64,000 bases of DNA from Capillidium heterosporum (taxonomy: Eukaryota; Entomophthoromycota; Entomophthoromycetes; Entomophthorales; Capillidiaceae): contig WBMQ01000005.1 in assembly GCA_016630905.1 (NCBI GenBank), positions 1 to 64,000 on the forward strand, given 5' to 3'. Below, in pieces: positions 25,536-37,408 of the stretch. Positions within the stretch are counted from its first letter, which is position 1, and each line of letters opens with the position of its first letter. The notes under the pieces were generated by a model that searched no databases, was not told where the DNA came from, and was given only the letters and a program-made list of their open reading frames with translations. Position numbers and translations under genes: made by a program.

Positions 25536-27426
25536 TCAAAGCAACCCCTCCATTTCCTTCATAAAGGCGTCGTACTCACTATCTTTACTTTGAGTAGTTG
25601 ATTTGGCATTAGAACCCACAGCATCAACCGTCGTTGTGGAAGGCTTAGTCATCGTCAAAGTCCCATCAATATCGGGTGCTGCATTAATCTTAGGTCTAAA
25701 CAACCGAATACCCGATCCAACATTTTGCCCCATCGCACCTGTCAGAGTAGTTCCCGTACCGAATCCAACATTATCGGCAGTTTTGGAATTCACCGCATCG
25801 GAGCCAACTTGCGACTTTTTCAAACTATCTACTTTAGTACGTTTCCTTAACAAAGTGTTGGGAACCATCGTCGTCAACTCCTTTTGCAGATTCCTTAACT
25901 TAGGCTCGGCACTTATAGTGACAATTGGAGCTTCCACCACTTTATCGACTTCTACATCAGGAACCTTTTCCGGCTCGGTAGGTTCAGGGATAGGTGCTTC
26001 GGCATCGAGTGGGTCGTGCTGCTTGGGCCCACGCGCTTTAGGCTGGTACTTGGGCTTACTATCCCTTTCTAGTTTAGAAGTTAATAAGCATTGCTAGTAC
26101 TAAATATCTTACGGTTGTCTTTGGAAGTCTCTTGCGTCTTGCGTTTGGACGGATAATCGGAAGCCGATCGAGGTTGGGCAAGGGGTGGCGGCGGTGGTAC
26201 CATACGCGAATTGTTGTAGTACATGCCGTAATTTTGAGGTGCGTAAGGTTGGTTGTAATTTGGATTCCAAGGCAAAGGTTGAGGAGGGTAGAATTGCCCC
26301 GAGCCTGTAAAAGGATTATGAGGTTGCGAGTAGTCGTAGGTATATGGTTGAGATGGATTAAACCCTAGGTTAGACATAAACTGAGGTGGCATGTTGGTAA
26401 ATTGGGCTCCGGGGATATTAGCGTTGGAAGGGATTCCTGAGTTAATTCGAGCGGTACTTGGTGGTATACCAGAAGGAAGTTCGGGTAGAGTATCAGGCAA
26501 GGGAATTGGTTGGAAAGCGGATGGGGGAGGGCGTTGGGATGGTAACGGTGGCAAACTTTCCCATCGCTTCATATCTTCTTTGACTAAAATCTGAAGGGTG
26601 GCTTGGGAAATGGAACTGGGCTTTGTTTGCATCTTACCTTTCGATTTTATGAGGGTTGGGCTGGGTGGTAGATCGGTAATCCCTTCGATTTCCAGATCAT
26701 GGTCCTCTTCAGACAAATCGGATATTTCAGATGAATCGGATTCAAGTTCCTGAGCTGTTTAAAATAAATGAGTAAAATGTTGAATAGGTAGGTCTACCTG
26801 GTTTTTCTTCTTGATTAGCATTGGCTGAAGACTCTTCTACACTACCAGGAAAGTGATACTGCCCCGACTCAGCTTTAAATTAAAAAAGGTTAGAAGTTGG
26901 CAAAAACTAAACCTTACTAATTTCAATGTAAGGTTGACCAGGCGGTGGGGCCCCAAATGGATTCAATACTGGATGATAGTAGATAGATCTTGTTGGGTCT
27001 TTTGGAATCTCGAACGAGGTACTTTGACTTTCGGCTAAAAGGGCAGCCTCATCAGCCATGACTTCTTCAATCTTTGCCTTATTCTCTATCAAAGTGGCCA
27101 GTTTCTTTTTACCAGCTTCGTCCAACCTTTTCTCATTCTCTATAACATAATAAATGAAATGTGTACTAAAGACAACTTACCAAGTGTTCTGTACAATTTA
27201 ATATTGCGGTTGATAACACTCAAATCCTTACTCTTCAGACTACTGTCTCTAGCTTGCTTACGCTCCGTTTTTTTCTAATTAATTTAATAAAAATCTAAAT
27301 GGAAATTTACCTTGAGAAGCTCTTTCTTGTGTTTAGCTCGCCCTAGCACAGAAAGATTAGCTTGGTTAAAAAATGTAGGTTACTGTGTGCGTCGGCTGGA
27401 TTCAATGATTTGTCGCCCCTTCCCAT
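25536..27426 (-). CDS. WBP11: WBP11-like splicing factor
   Basis: Seven exons give about 550 aa. The N-terminus reads MGRGDKSLNPADAHRRAKHK, the WBP11/PQBP1-partner start (conserved 'NP-D--RK--RK-ELKKNK' pattern), and continues into a basic helix. The middle has a proline-rich region (PLPSQRPPPSAFQPIPLPDT and MVPPPPPLAQPRS) that would bind WW domains. An acidic stretch ESDSSEISDLSEEDHDLEIE follows the fifth exon. The C-terminus is highly diagnostic: KPKYQPKARGPKQ, VTISAEPKLRNLQKELT, MVPNTLLRKRTK and the terminal YDAFMKEMEGLL. The protein works in the nucleus during activation of the spliceosome. It is fitting in a genome with so many short introns. All intron phases agree. Confidence 0.93.
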
Positions 27427-27510
27427 TGCTTTAAAGATTTGAATTTAAAAATGCTTTGGTAGCTTTTAGTTTGGCTTTTGTTGAGCTAGATTCACAAACT
27501 CTTGAAAATT

Positions 27511-27834
27511 TTAAATGGAATTTCTAAACTTTGAAGGATTTTGGAGTTTGCTAATTTGGTCGGAAACAAATGCTACAAATTCTTTACTCTTCAGTTCAAA
27601 TAAATTAGAAAGACTTTGCACTAAATCTTGTGGAAAGTTACCCAATTTTTCAATCCAGAATAATAGAAACTTGTAATATTTGTTTCTGACCAGGACAACA
27701 TTTGGAATTTTACCCCAATTCATGAAATTTGGTAGATATTTCAAGTTAAAGCAGGTATCCATTTTGAAAGCGACATTTCCTTTGATATAACTACCATTAC
27801 CTTGTATCTTTAAATATACATTTTTACACAACAT
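27511..27834 (-). CDS. Hypothetical ORF
   Basis: A single-exon ORF of 107 aa beginning MLCKNVYLKIQGNGSYIKGN. It has Lys/Asn/Phe-rich composition with a central segment YYKFLLFWIEKLGNFPQDLV. No motif or family was recognised. It lies just upstream of WBP11 on the same strand, where 5' regulatory sequence is expected, so it may not be a gene. Confidence 0.3.
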   Translation of the reverse strand: MLCKNVYLKIQGNGSYIKGNVAFKMDTCFNLKYLPNFMNWGKIPNVVLVRNKYYKFLLFWIEKLGNFPQDLVQSLSNLFELKSKEFVAFVSDQISKLQNPSKFRNSI

Positions 27835-28214
27835 CTACAATTCCAGGGTGCTGATATCAGTATATTTTCAAAGGTAGATTACTATACTAAGCTTAGTTGA
27901 AATTTCAGTTGCCATCAGCTACAGTATATATCTATATCTATACCAGCTTTTTGTCAACTAATACTAATCACCATGAATCAAAAAATCCTTAGAAATATAG
28001 TTTATATTCACTACTAAATTTATCGCAATAAAAAATATAGTCACTTGAACAATCAAAACCATTTATAAAAATAAAGGAAATATTTGCAACACCCTTTTAA
28101 TTCTATGTTAACCAAGTGTTTATTGCAGCGATTCTAAAATTGCTTTAACAGACAAATATGCAGCATTAGACAGGCTTTACTGGACAAAAGGGTACCTTCT
28201 AAGTTACGCTTGCT
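27835..28214. other. Intergenic region
   Basis: About 380 bp of AT-rich sequence downstream of the eIF4A stop; nothing recognised. Confidence 0.5.
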
Positions 28215-29548
28215 CTAGATGAGATCAGCGATGTTCATGGGCATCTCCTCAACCTGGGTGTTGTAGAACTGCTCAATGTCACGCAACATACGGGTGTCGT
28301 CGTTGGTGATGAAGTTGATGGCAACACCCTTACGACCGAAACGACCACCACGACCGATACGATGGATGTAGTTCTCACGGTTGGCGGGCAAGTCGTAGTT
28401 GATAACTAAAGAAACCTGCTGTACATCGATACCACGGGCCAAAAGATCGGTGGAGATAAGGACACGGGAGGAACCGGAACGGAACTCTTTCATGACGACC
28501 TCACGAGCCTGCTGCTCCATCTCACCGTGCATGGCCGAAACGGTAAAGTCACGGGCACTCAATTTCTCGGTAAGCCAGTCGACCTTTCTCTTGGTGTTAC
28601 AGAAGATGACAGCCTGGGTGATGGTGATGGCACCGTACAGATCGCACAAAGTATCCAACTTCCACTCTTCCTTTTCGCAGGAGACGTAGAACTGCTTGAT
28701 ACCTTCGAGGGTCAGTTCGTCACGCTTGACTAAAATACGCTTGGGGTCTTTCATGAACTTGGTGGTGACCTCCAACACGTCGTCGGGCATGGTGGCCGAG
28801 AGGAGTACGACCTGGGTGGTGCCAGGTAGCAACTGGAAGATCTCGTAGATCTGGTCCTTGAAACCACGGGACAACATCTCATCGGCTTCATCGAGTACGA
28901 ACATCTTGAGCTCGCTGGTGTTGAGGTAGTTGCGGTTGATCATATCGAAGACACGACCGGGGGTACCTACGACAATCTGGACACCGGAGGCAAGCTTGGC
29001 AGCATCCTCACGGACGCTGGTACCACCAACACAGCAGTAGGCGTTGACGTCAAGGAAGCTGCCCAAAACGGTAACTACCTTGAAGATCTGGTCGGCCAAC
29101 TCACGGGTGGGGGCCAGGATGAGGGCCTGCACCTGCTTGATGGTGGGGTCCATCTTCTGGAGGACTGAGATGGAGAAGGTACCAGTCTTACCGGTACCAG
29201 ATTGAGCCTGAGCAATAACATCTTGGCCGGAGATAATAGGTAGGATGGCACGCTGCTGAATGGCAGAGGGACGTTCGAAACTTTTCCAATGAGTAAGTTG
29301 ATGTTGCAAAAAAGTTACCCATTAGCGTAAATACCACGTAGCAAATTTTCATGGAGACCCATGTTATCGAAGTTATCGACAACTTCAGTGACATTGGACT
29401 AGAAGATATTAGAAAAAACTAAAGGGTTGACCTTACCTCAATCTCGGTATCTTTGATATCCGAAATAGGGTTGGAGTTTTCAGCACTATAGAATCGATTT
29501 AAAGTTTAGTTGGGGTGGCTTTGGTTAGGGGAGTACGTACCTGCTCAT
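28215..29548 (-). CDS. eIF4A: Translation initiation factor eIF4A, DEAD-box RNA helicase
   Basis: Four exons (29548-29541, 29485-29437, 29398-29319, 29280-28215) give 400 aa, the normal eIF4A length. All helicase motifs are present: Q motif [13 protein letters not shown], motif I AQSGTGKT, Ia PTRELADQ, Ib [52 protein letters not shown] and [15 protein letters not shown]. As part of eIF4F it unwinds the mRNA 5' leader in the cytosol. The C-terminus ...[13 protein letters not shown] is the eIF4A ending. It uses many C-ending codons (GGT/GCC/ACC/GTC), unlike the flanking AT-rich DNA, as expected of a highly expressed gene. Confidence 0.98.
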
Positions 29549-31437
29549 AATATATATTTACTCGTTCAAGTTTACCAGGAAAGGTGAAAAGGAATTTCTA
29601 GCTGAGCCATCCTTTTAGTAGAAATAAAATTGGCAGCTTCCGTCCAAATGAATTCACTGGGAAGGCTAATAAAAAGTTTTTAGTGATGGCTGATTGGTTC
29701 GATTTTTCATTTGGGTTGCTGGGCTGGAGTAATTGTATCGAAAACTGAACTCATTTGGCATCTTTCCAATTCGAGCTTATTCTTGAAAACATAATTGCGG
29801 TTTAGGTGCTTGGGGTATCAGAACAAGCAACATTTCTATGCTATGTATGCTTATTATACCTTAGGAAATGACAACATCTAGACTACAAGATGTTAGTTCA
29901 AAGGCATACTTATTCTATGGATATCTAACTTTATATTTCTACTATGAAATAGATATCTAAGATCCATTTAGCCCATGCTTTTAAAAAGCCAATTCAAGGA
30001 AGCACACCATCTTAACTCGACGACGTAGCTAAAAAGCTTTGGACCAAACCAACATGGGTTCCCCGAATTCAATCTACCTTGCATAAGTAAATCCATTACA
30101 ATTGTAAGTATAAATCGATGAATTTGTCAAGAATTCATTGATTCTTTGCAAACCTTTACTAGTTGTGAGTTCAGTCAACACTAAACGGTACAATCTATTA
30201 TTTGGTTTCTGAAAACCATCCATCCAAAACTATTGACAACTTTTAGGCACTTGTATGAAGAATTGTATGTACATACAAATGAATGTAAGTTTAAATGCAT
30301 CAAGACAATACCTTGCTTCATCTATTGAAAACTATAGTATCAATTAATTGGCTTTAGCCTGAGAAAAACATTCAAGCTATCCGATATTTTTGAACGTGGA
30401 AGAGTAGAAACTAAAAGCTATTGGTAAATTTATAATTTCCAATGTAGATTATACTATAGGATACTTTCTTTAATAAAACTTAGAACTTTGGCTAAAGTAA
30501 AGGAACAGGGAGCAGAAAAACGGTAGCCATAAGCTGTGCATTAATATTGAATTATCAAACTGAAGTACCCTACTATTTCAACTCTTGTACTTTTTATATC
30601 TTGGTAAAAAGTATACTATCCTTCCACAATGCTCCATTGTAATTGCCTTGAATAACTTCAATAAGCCTATGCAAGCCTAATGCCTAAGAAGCTTAGCACT
30701 GGTACATTCCAATATCTTTACTATTTTAGTAACTCCATAAATTTAGATTGTAGACATCTAAGATGGCTAATGTTTCCAGCCAGGAATACAATATATTTAT
30801 TAGCAGTCCCTTGGCTCTTGGTCTTCAGTCCTGCTCATCTGATGTTTTCCCTTTAATGCACCTCGTATTCTTTCATACTTATAACATAAAGGTATGTGTT
30901 TTTATCCTTCATGAAGCTAAATGAAATATAATCGGAAAGTATATTATACATGCACTATGTTGATAAAACGTTATGAAAATAGTACACAATATGTCTTGTA
31001 GTGCTTTTGAAAATGTGGAACAAGGTGCAGATGTGGAATAATGAGATCCCGTATATCAAAAGTAATATCCGAAACGACCATGTGTAGATTCTCCCACTTA
31101 GTCCTTTCTCAATCACCAATGAAGTAGCACAATAGGAAGGACTAACTTGTGCTTCTGCAATACTAATACCGATAAACTCGAATCATCTATTTTGAATGGA
31201 TTTGCCGCTGCCAACTATAATCCGAGACTATCCATCATCAGTTTGGCTGCCATGCGCGGGTAAAGCCAAACCCAATTAACTGCAAGGCTTCTGTAAAAGG
31301 TAAAGCTAGGATTGGAAGCTGCAATTTACCCATTCAGAATTCTTTCCAAGTGCAACCTGGATTGTGAGTATAAAAGCAGATTCGATTAGTCACCAATTTG
31401 TAAACTTTTAATTAACAACACTAACACGATTTAAAAC
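29549..31437. other. Long divergent intergenic region
   Basis: About 1.9 kb between the divergent eIF4A and OSBP starts. It must hold both promoters. No ORF, RNA gene or repeat that I could support was found. Confidence 0.5.
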
Positions 31438-34400
31438 ATGGGTATATACTGTTGTACTTTTGGATACTAACCTTTTATTGTCAGCTATGATGGCCAGTAA
31501 TACAGTTAAAGATGATTTGCAAATAATTACACTAATACATGAAGGTAAAGTTTACTCTAGTTTCATTACCATATCCAGTGTTTCAATTTAATATCATTAA
31601 CATACGGAATGCATTATAGGCGACTTGGACCAGCTAAAGACTTTATCAAAGAGCTGGACCCAAGCCGACTTCCAGAGGTTTAAAGAGGAAGGCCTTTTCC
31701 CGCTACATCTGGCAATAGCCAACAACAATTTGGAACTTGCTAAGCTATTTATCTCGCTCCCTCAAGCCGACATTAACCTTCAAGACCAGTACGGTAAGAC
31801 GCCACTCCACACTGCCTCTCAGAATGGAAGCGTCGACCTAGTAAGCTTACTACTCGATCAGCCTTCAATCGATGATACCATACTGGATATCGATGATCAT
31901 GAAGCAATTAATATATCCAAGAATGATGCTGTGGCCAACTTAATCCAAGGTATCTAGTCAATATGAATTAAGCTAATGTGTATAGTACGACGTGCCCAGT
32001 TTGTTGAAGACAACAAGAAAAGGATCAAAGCTTATGTTGATGAAGGGAATTTTGAGCAGATTTTAAAGCTATTTTCCAGCCCCAGAGTATTCCGTTTAGT
32101 GGATATCAACTTCCAATTCCCGGAGAATGGTCGTACCCTGCTACATGAAGCTGCAGTTAGAAATGATAACTTGGTGGTCGAATGGTTAATCCAACGTGAT
32201 GCCAACAACTTGATGAAAGACTACGACGACAAACTCCCATACGACTTGGCAACCGACTGCCGAAATTAAGTCTAGATTAGCCCGAGGTAATTTTGAACAT
32301 TATTATTTTGCTTATTATTCTAATAGTCGTGGTTGACCCAGCTAAAAGTGCCAACAAACGTATCGAAGGATACTTGAAGAAGTGGACAAATTTGGCTGGT
32401 GGTTTCAAAGAGCGGTACTTTGTTTTGGATCAAGGTAACATTGGTACATTTGTTATTATTGATTTTGAGTAGGTGACTTTTCCTACTACAAAAGTAAGGA
32501 AGAGATTAACAAGGCCTGCCGTGGATCTATTAACATGAAGTCAAGTCAAATTCACTGGAAGGAGGATTCCACCTGGTTCGAGGTAGTCGGAGTAGGCCAC
32601 CTGAAATTTGAGCTGAAAGCGAGCCACATAGTCGAGGCCAAGCAGTGGGTTGCTGCATTACTTGAAGCCAAGAATTATATGGAGACTGGGATCGCCTACA
32701 ATCGACAAAAGTCCTTACACTCTCAAGGTACTTGGTCCAAGCCCAAGGTTTCCCATCTATTGAGAAAGTCTTTGACATCATCTCACCGGAAGAGGTACAG
32801 CATCAGCACTATAGTCAGCCAGTCTGAAGAAAATCTCACATCCCCCATTTCACCTGCTCTCAGTATGGCTATGGGTGATGTTGGAAACATGGACCATGAC
32901 TCAGCCATAAGCTCTCTCTCCAATTTGGACCGACTAACTGATGGCAGTCAGAGTCTACGGGGAACCTTGATGTCGATTGAGACTCAGGCCGATATCCAAC
33001 TACGCCTTATTGATTCATTAGCCGGTAACTCCATTTCTAGTTCCAAGTCTACAGTTACAGTACCGCTGGATTCCATCGATACCTTGCTGGCATCAATCAC
33101 ATCTCAGAAGAAGCTGCTTCAGACTGCAGTCGAGTTTGACGCCGAACGAGAGGCCTTTTGGTTCAAAGTCTCAGAGCAGCAACTACAGAAGCAGACAATC
33201 TGGCGTAACAACCTGGAGTCGTTGGCTGAGGAGCACCATCAGCTAGAAACACTATTGCGGGAGCAGGTCGCTTTAAAGAAGTTCCAGAGAGCTGGGAAGG
33301 CAGTCATGGCCGCCAATTTGGTTGCCAAAGCCATAAACCAAGTCGGTGAGAATGCCGAGAAGCTGGCTGAAGAAGTCGATGAGTCTAGCATCGGAATCGA
33401 GGATGTCATCGTAAGCGGTGGGCCCGACCCCGAGCTCGTTATTTCTGACAGTGAGAACGAAGACTTCTTTGACGCCGAGGACGACCTGAACACGACAATC
33501 AACGACGAGTACAGTCATCAACAAGTGCTCCAGCAGGAGGCCGACACTGTCGATAAATCTACTGACGAAACTAACCAAGACTCTGAGGTTGAAATTGACC
33601 CCCGACACGACGTCCAAGTTTCCTTTACTGGATACCCAGCCGACGGGCAATACCGCGACAAGCTACCAATGTCGGGCGAGATCAAGCCTGACATATCGAT
33701 CTGGTCCATTCTCAAGAACAGCATCGGCAAGGACCTGTCGCGCATCTCAGTAGCCTGTCGAGTTCAACGAATCCACGTCGATGTTGCAACGTATGTGCGA
33801 AGATATGGAGTACTCTACCTTACTTGACATTGCTGTGCAGCAGCCTGAATCCCTTCAACGTATGCTTTGGGTTGCCGCCTTCGCCATGAGCAACTACAGT
33901 AGCACCAAGGGCCGTATCGGTAAGCCCTTCAATCCACTGCTCGGTGAGACCTTCGAGTATGTCCGTCCCGACCGTAAGTTCCGATACATCTCTGAGCAGG
34001 TCAGCCACCACCCAGTAAGTCTATTTTACTAATCCAAAAGCTGATTCGATTTTGTAAAGCCCATCTCGGCCTGCTACTGTGACTCACCCAACTACGTGTT
34101 CCAGGCTGAAGTCAACTTGGTCTCCAAGTTTTGGGGTAAATCCTTTGAGCTCAACCCTACTGGAGTGACCCACCTGCACTTACGACTACCCAAGTACGAC
34201 ACCACCGACCTACCTCATGAAGACGGATCCACCGCCTCCAACTAACGGAAACGAGGAGCACTACTCGTGGACCAAGGTTACGAGCGCCATGCACAACATA
34301 ATTATCGGTAACATGTACATCGAGCACTACGGGGACATGATCATCACCAATCACAACACCGGTGACGTGTGCACACTGACTTTCCAGCGTACGGGCTGGC

Positions 34401-34987
34401 GTAGCTCCAACAAGCACGTCATTCGGGGCATCGTCAAGGACGCCAAGGGCCGTGAAGTTTGGGAGATTGGTGGTCGATGGGACGATAAACTAGTCGCTCG
34501 ACGTATCGGCTTCAACGACGGTGAAGATTTAGTTGCCAAAGCGGAAGCCTGTAGGACTGAAGACCACACCATTGCTGACGGGAACCGCCCCATCCTACTG
34601 TGGAAGATGGCCCCCTTACCTAACCCCAACGTCGCCTACAATTTGACAACGTTTGCTTTAACTTTGAATCAGACCTTTGATAAGCTGGCTCCCTACCTAC
34701 CTCCTACCGACTCGAGATGGCGTCCTGACCAGAAGGCTATGGAGCGTGGTGACTTTGCCTTTGCCAATGATGCTAAAGTCGAGCTTGAAGATAAGCAACG
34801 TCAGCGTCGTAAGAAACTGGCACATGATGCCGGCCCTCGATGGTTCCAGAAGGGAATCGATAGTGATACTAACTCTACGCTGTGGGTGTTCAACCATCAA
34901 TATTGGACTGAACGTCATAGAGCTGGCACCGAGAAATTGGAGGGAGGGAAAGGTGCTTGGGAGAATGTCGTTCCTATATTTGAGTAG
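31438..34987 (+). CDS. Oxysterol-binding protein, Osh1-type (ankyrin-PH-FFAT-ORD), with three +1 frame breaks
   Basis: Seven exons: 31438-31441, 31485-31544, 31620-31949, 31986-32286, 32327-32434, 32473-34014, 34060-34987. If one base is skipped at each of three sites the product is 1089 aa and every intron phase agrees. Domains in order: ankyrin repeats (about residues 25-230, e.g. [20 protein letters not shown] and [20 protein letters not shown]); a PH domain ([36 protein letters not shown]); helical region; an FFAT-like motif DFFDAED encoded near 33465-33485, which would bind VAP at the ER; and the ORD with LPVEFNE-type lid, [12 protein letters not shown] and the signature EQVSHHP|PISACYC. 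It would exchange sterol/PI4P at ER contact sites. The breaks lie near 32258, 33752 and between about 34215 and 34231; conserved sequence continues in the next frame at each. Confidence 0.9.
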
Positions 34988-35624
34988 TTCTTGAGTAAAT
35001 TTTATGATAGTTTTTATACGGTTTTGGAGTATGTTTTTTATTATTAAAATGTTCAATGCAATTTGATATGATGTTGATATTGAAAGTAATATATTTTAAG
35101 GTATTTGTGTATATACTATCATTGCTTCAATTAGTGTCTATATTAGCCTTTAGTATATTTGCTCAAAGCTACTATAAACTTTGGCTTTTACCATCGCCTT
35201 TAGACTAGCTTCCAACCGTTTTTTCCCATAACTCTTCCGAACTAAGAGTTTTATGACACGACTGTACAAACATATATGGATGTAAAAGAATCTTTTGAAT
35301 GCTATATATAGTAGTATTCAACCATCACGTTCTGTAAATCTACATATCATTTGTTGGGTCCATTACTAACTATCTAATTTCTTCCGGCCTTGTAAAGAAC
35401 ATATGTCTACATTCTAGTACCCGGTCAACTAATATTTCCCACGCTATAAATAGTAACTTCCTCAACTGACTAATCCGATTCTGATAGGAACCAATTTTCC
35501 ACCCTTATCTCGTAAGGATTTTTACAACTTCGATCCTCGTCAACAAAACAAAAATTGGCATCACACTTTTCGATAAAAAGTTTCACAGTTTAGAACACCA
35601 GTAGTCTGAAAGGAAACAAGAGAT
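34988..35624. other. Intergenic region
   Basis: 3' flank of the OSBP gene and 5' flank of the PDX1-like gene; nothing else recognised. Confidence 0.5.
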
Positions 35625-37408
35625 ATGATCAAGTTTCAACTTATCAACAACGTAAAGACCAGCCGATGGACAAAAGTTATTAATTCTGGTAACACTTTTG
35701 TTTAAGCAATATTTGATAACCCTACCACTAGGTTTTAGAACTGGTAGCTACCAGCATGCTATAACCAATTTCAACATGCCTTCCATGTCCCCAACCATGA
35801 CCGAAGGTTCAGTAACCAAATGGTTGAAGAAGGAAGGGGAAAGCTTCAACCAGGGGGATGTTCTTTTAGAAGTAGAGACTGATAAAGCCCAAATTGAAGT
35901 AGAAGCTGCTGAAGATGGTATATTGGCTAAAATTTTGGTATTGATTTTTTATGTATCATCTACTTATATTGTTTGAAAATCAGAAAGATAACAGCTCTGG
36001 CAAGATCCAGGTTGGCGAACCAATCGCCATCTTAGCGGAGGAAGGGGATGATATCACCAACTTGGCTATCCCTACCGAAACCAAGCCTAAAGTCGAAGCC
36101 GAAGTGGAGCCGGTGTCCAAATCAAATGTCAGTGAAAATAAAGGTAATTCTAAATTTCATACTTCTTTATTGAATTCCTTTCTTGTAATTATAGCTAGTG
36201 AAGCCCCTCAAAAAGCTGTGTCCACTAAATTTATCAACTCACCCGCCGTAGCCAAGCTGTTCTCCAACTACTTGATCCCGGCTCAAAGCTCCATAGCAGG
36301 GACTGGACCCAAAGGCAGATTATTAAAGGGAGATGTGTTGAAGTTCATCCAAGCCAACAACATTCAGAAAAAGCCAGTTGAGAAGGCTATTAAGAAGGAA
36401 GCTAAAGTACCTACTCCATCGAACCAAGCTATCTCATCTCCATCCAAATACCAAGATATCCCAATCGAAACACCAACTCTCAAGACCAACATCAAGTACG
36501 AAGTTCCCCATACCTACGCAACCATTCAAGTGGATACCACCAATCTGATGAACTTGCAGAAGCAGCTGAGTTCCTTCAGTAAAAGCGCCGTCATCCAATT
36601 GGAAGATTTATTAGTGTTGGCTTGCAGTAAGAGTCTATCGGAGAACCCCAACCTCAACGTCAAGTTCAACTCCAACTTGGAAGACAACTTGGAGCAGCTG
36701 AGCAAAGTTAACAGTCGTCATAAATAAGGTAGTTGACGGTAAGATTCAGTACGTTTTGATCGAGGATTCCGATAAAGTTGGACTGCAGAACATCAACAAG
36801 GTTTCCAACGTAAGGCTTATTCTATTATATCTTTGTTGATTTTATTATTTAGGCTTCTCACTCGAAATCTTTGGATAGCTTGTACGGAAGTGAAGCCTTC
36901 AAAAACTCTTCTTTCAGGTAATATCAACATATATACAACTTTTATTTACCAACTCTTATATAGTATCACTAACTTGAACGATTACGAAGTCAAGAATTTC
37001 AGGGCCAACATCAACAAGAACCAAACTTGTTCATTAGCCATCGGTTCCGTCCAGCCCAAACTCATCCCTCTTTCCACTGCTTCTAACCCTACCAATGTAG
37101 ACATTCTAGATGAATTGATGGGTACCGTCAAGCCAACTAATCCGCTCGTCATCCTTCCTGATACATCTGTAAAGGAATCGACACCAGTCCAAACTAAACC
37201 AACCGTCAAGAAGTTGGAAATTTTGGATTATTTGATGGAGTCGACTACCACCCAAACTAATCAAATCGACAACAAAGCTTTCAAATACGAATATCCTACT
37301 GAGTTGACTTTGAGCTACGATGCTAGAGTTGTAGACGAGTTTGCGGCCGGTCAGTTTTTGAATAGGTTGAAGGAGTTGGTTGAGGAGCCTAATTCCCTAC
37401 TACTTTGA
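35625..37408 (+). CDS. PDX1: E3-binding protein of pyruvate dehydrogenase (PDX1-like)
   Basis: Six exons: 35625-35688, 35732-35937, 35984-36143, 36195-36809, 36853-36917, 36964-37408. After a basic, acid-free presequence ([20 protein letters not shown]) comes a lipoyl domain: [20 protein letters not shown] with the lipoyl lysine in [12 protein letters not shown]. Next is a peripheral-subunit-binding domain ([33 protein letters not shown]), then a degenerate acyltransferase domain. At its end the E2 catalytic DHRxxDG is replaced by DARVVDEF, so the active His is missing, as expected for an E3-binding protein and not a true E2. An unusual Pro/Thr-rich insertion (about 37030-37270) interrupts the domain. 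It would dock E3 on the mitochondrial complex. In exon 4 the frame breaks near 36711: either a +1 slip or a 43-nt intron (36711-36753) is needed. Confidence 0.85.

Noticed and set aside
33752-33806. A GTAGCC...CGAAG intron to explain the second OSBP frame break
   Set aside because: It would delete conserved PVEFNE...LQRM residues and would not restore the frame of the following MEYSTLLD segment.
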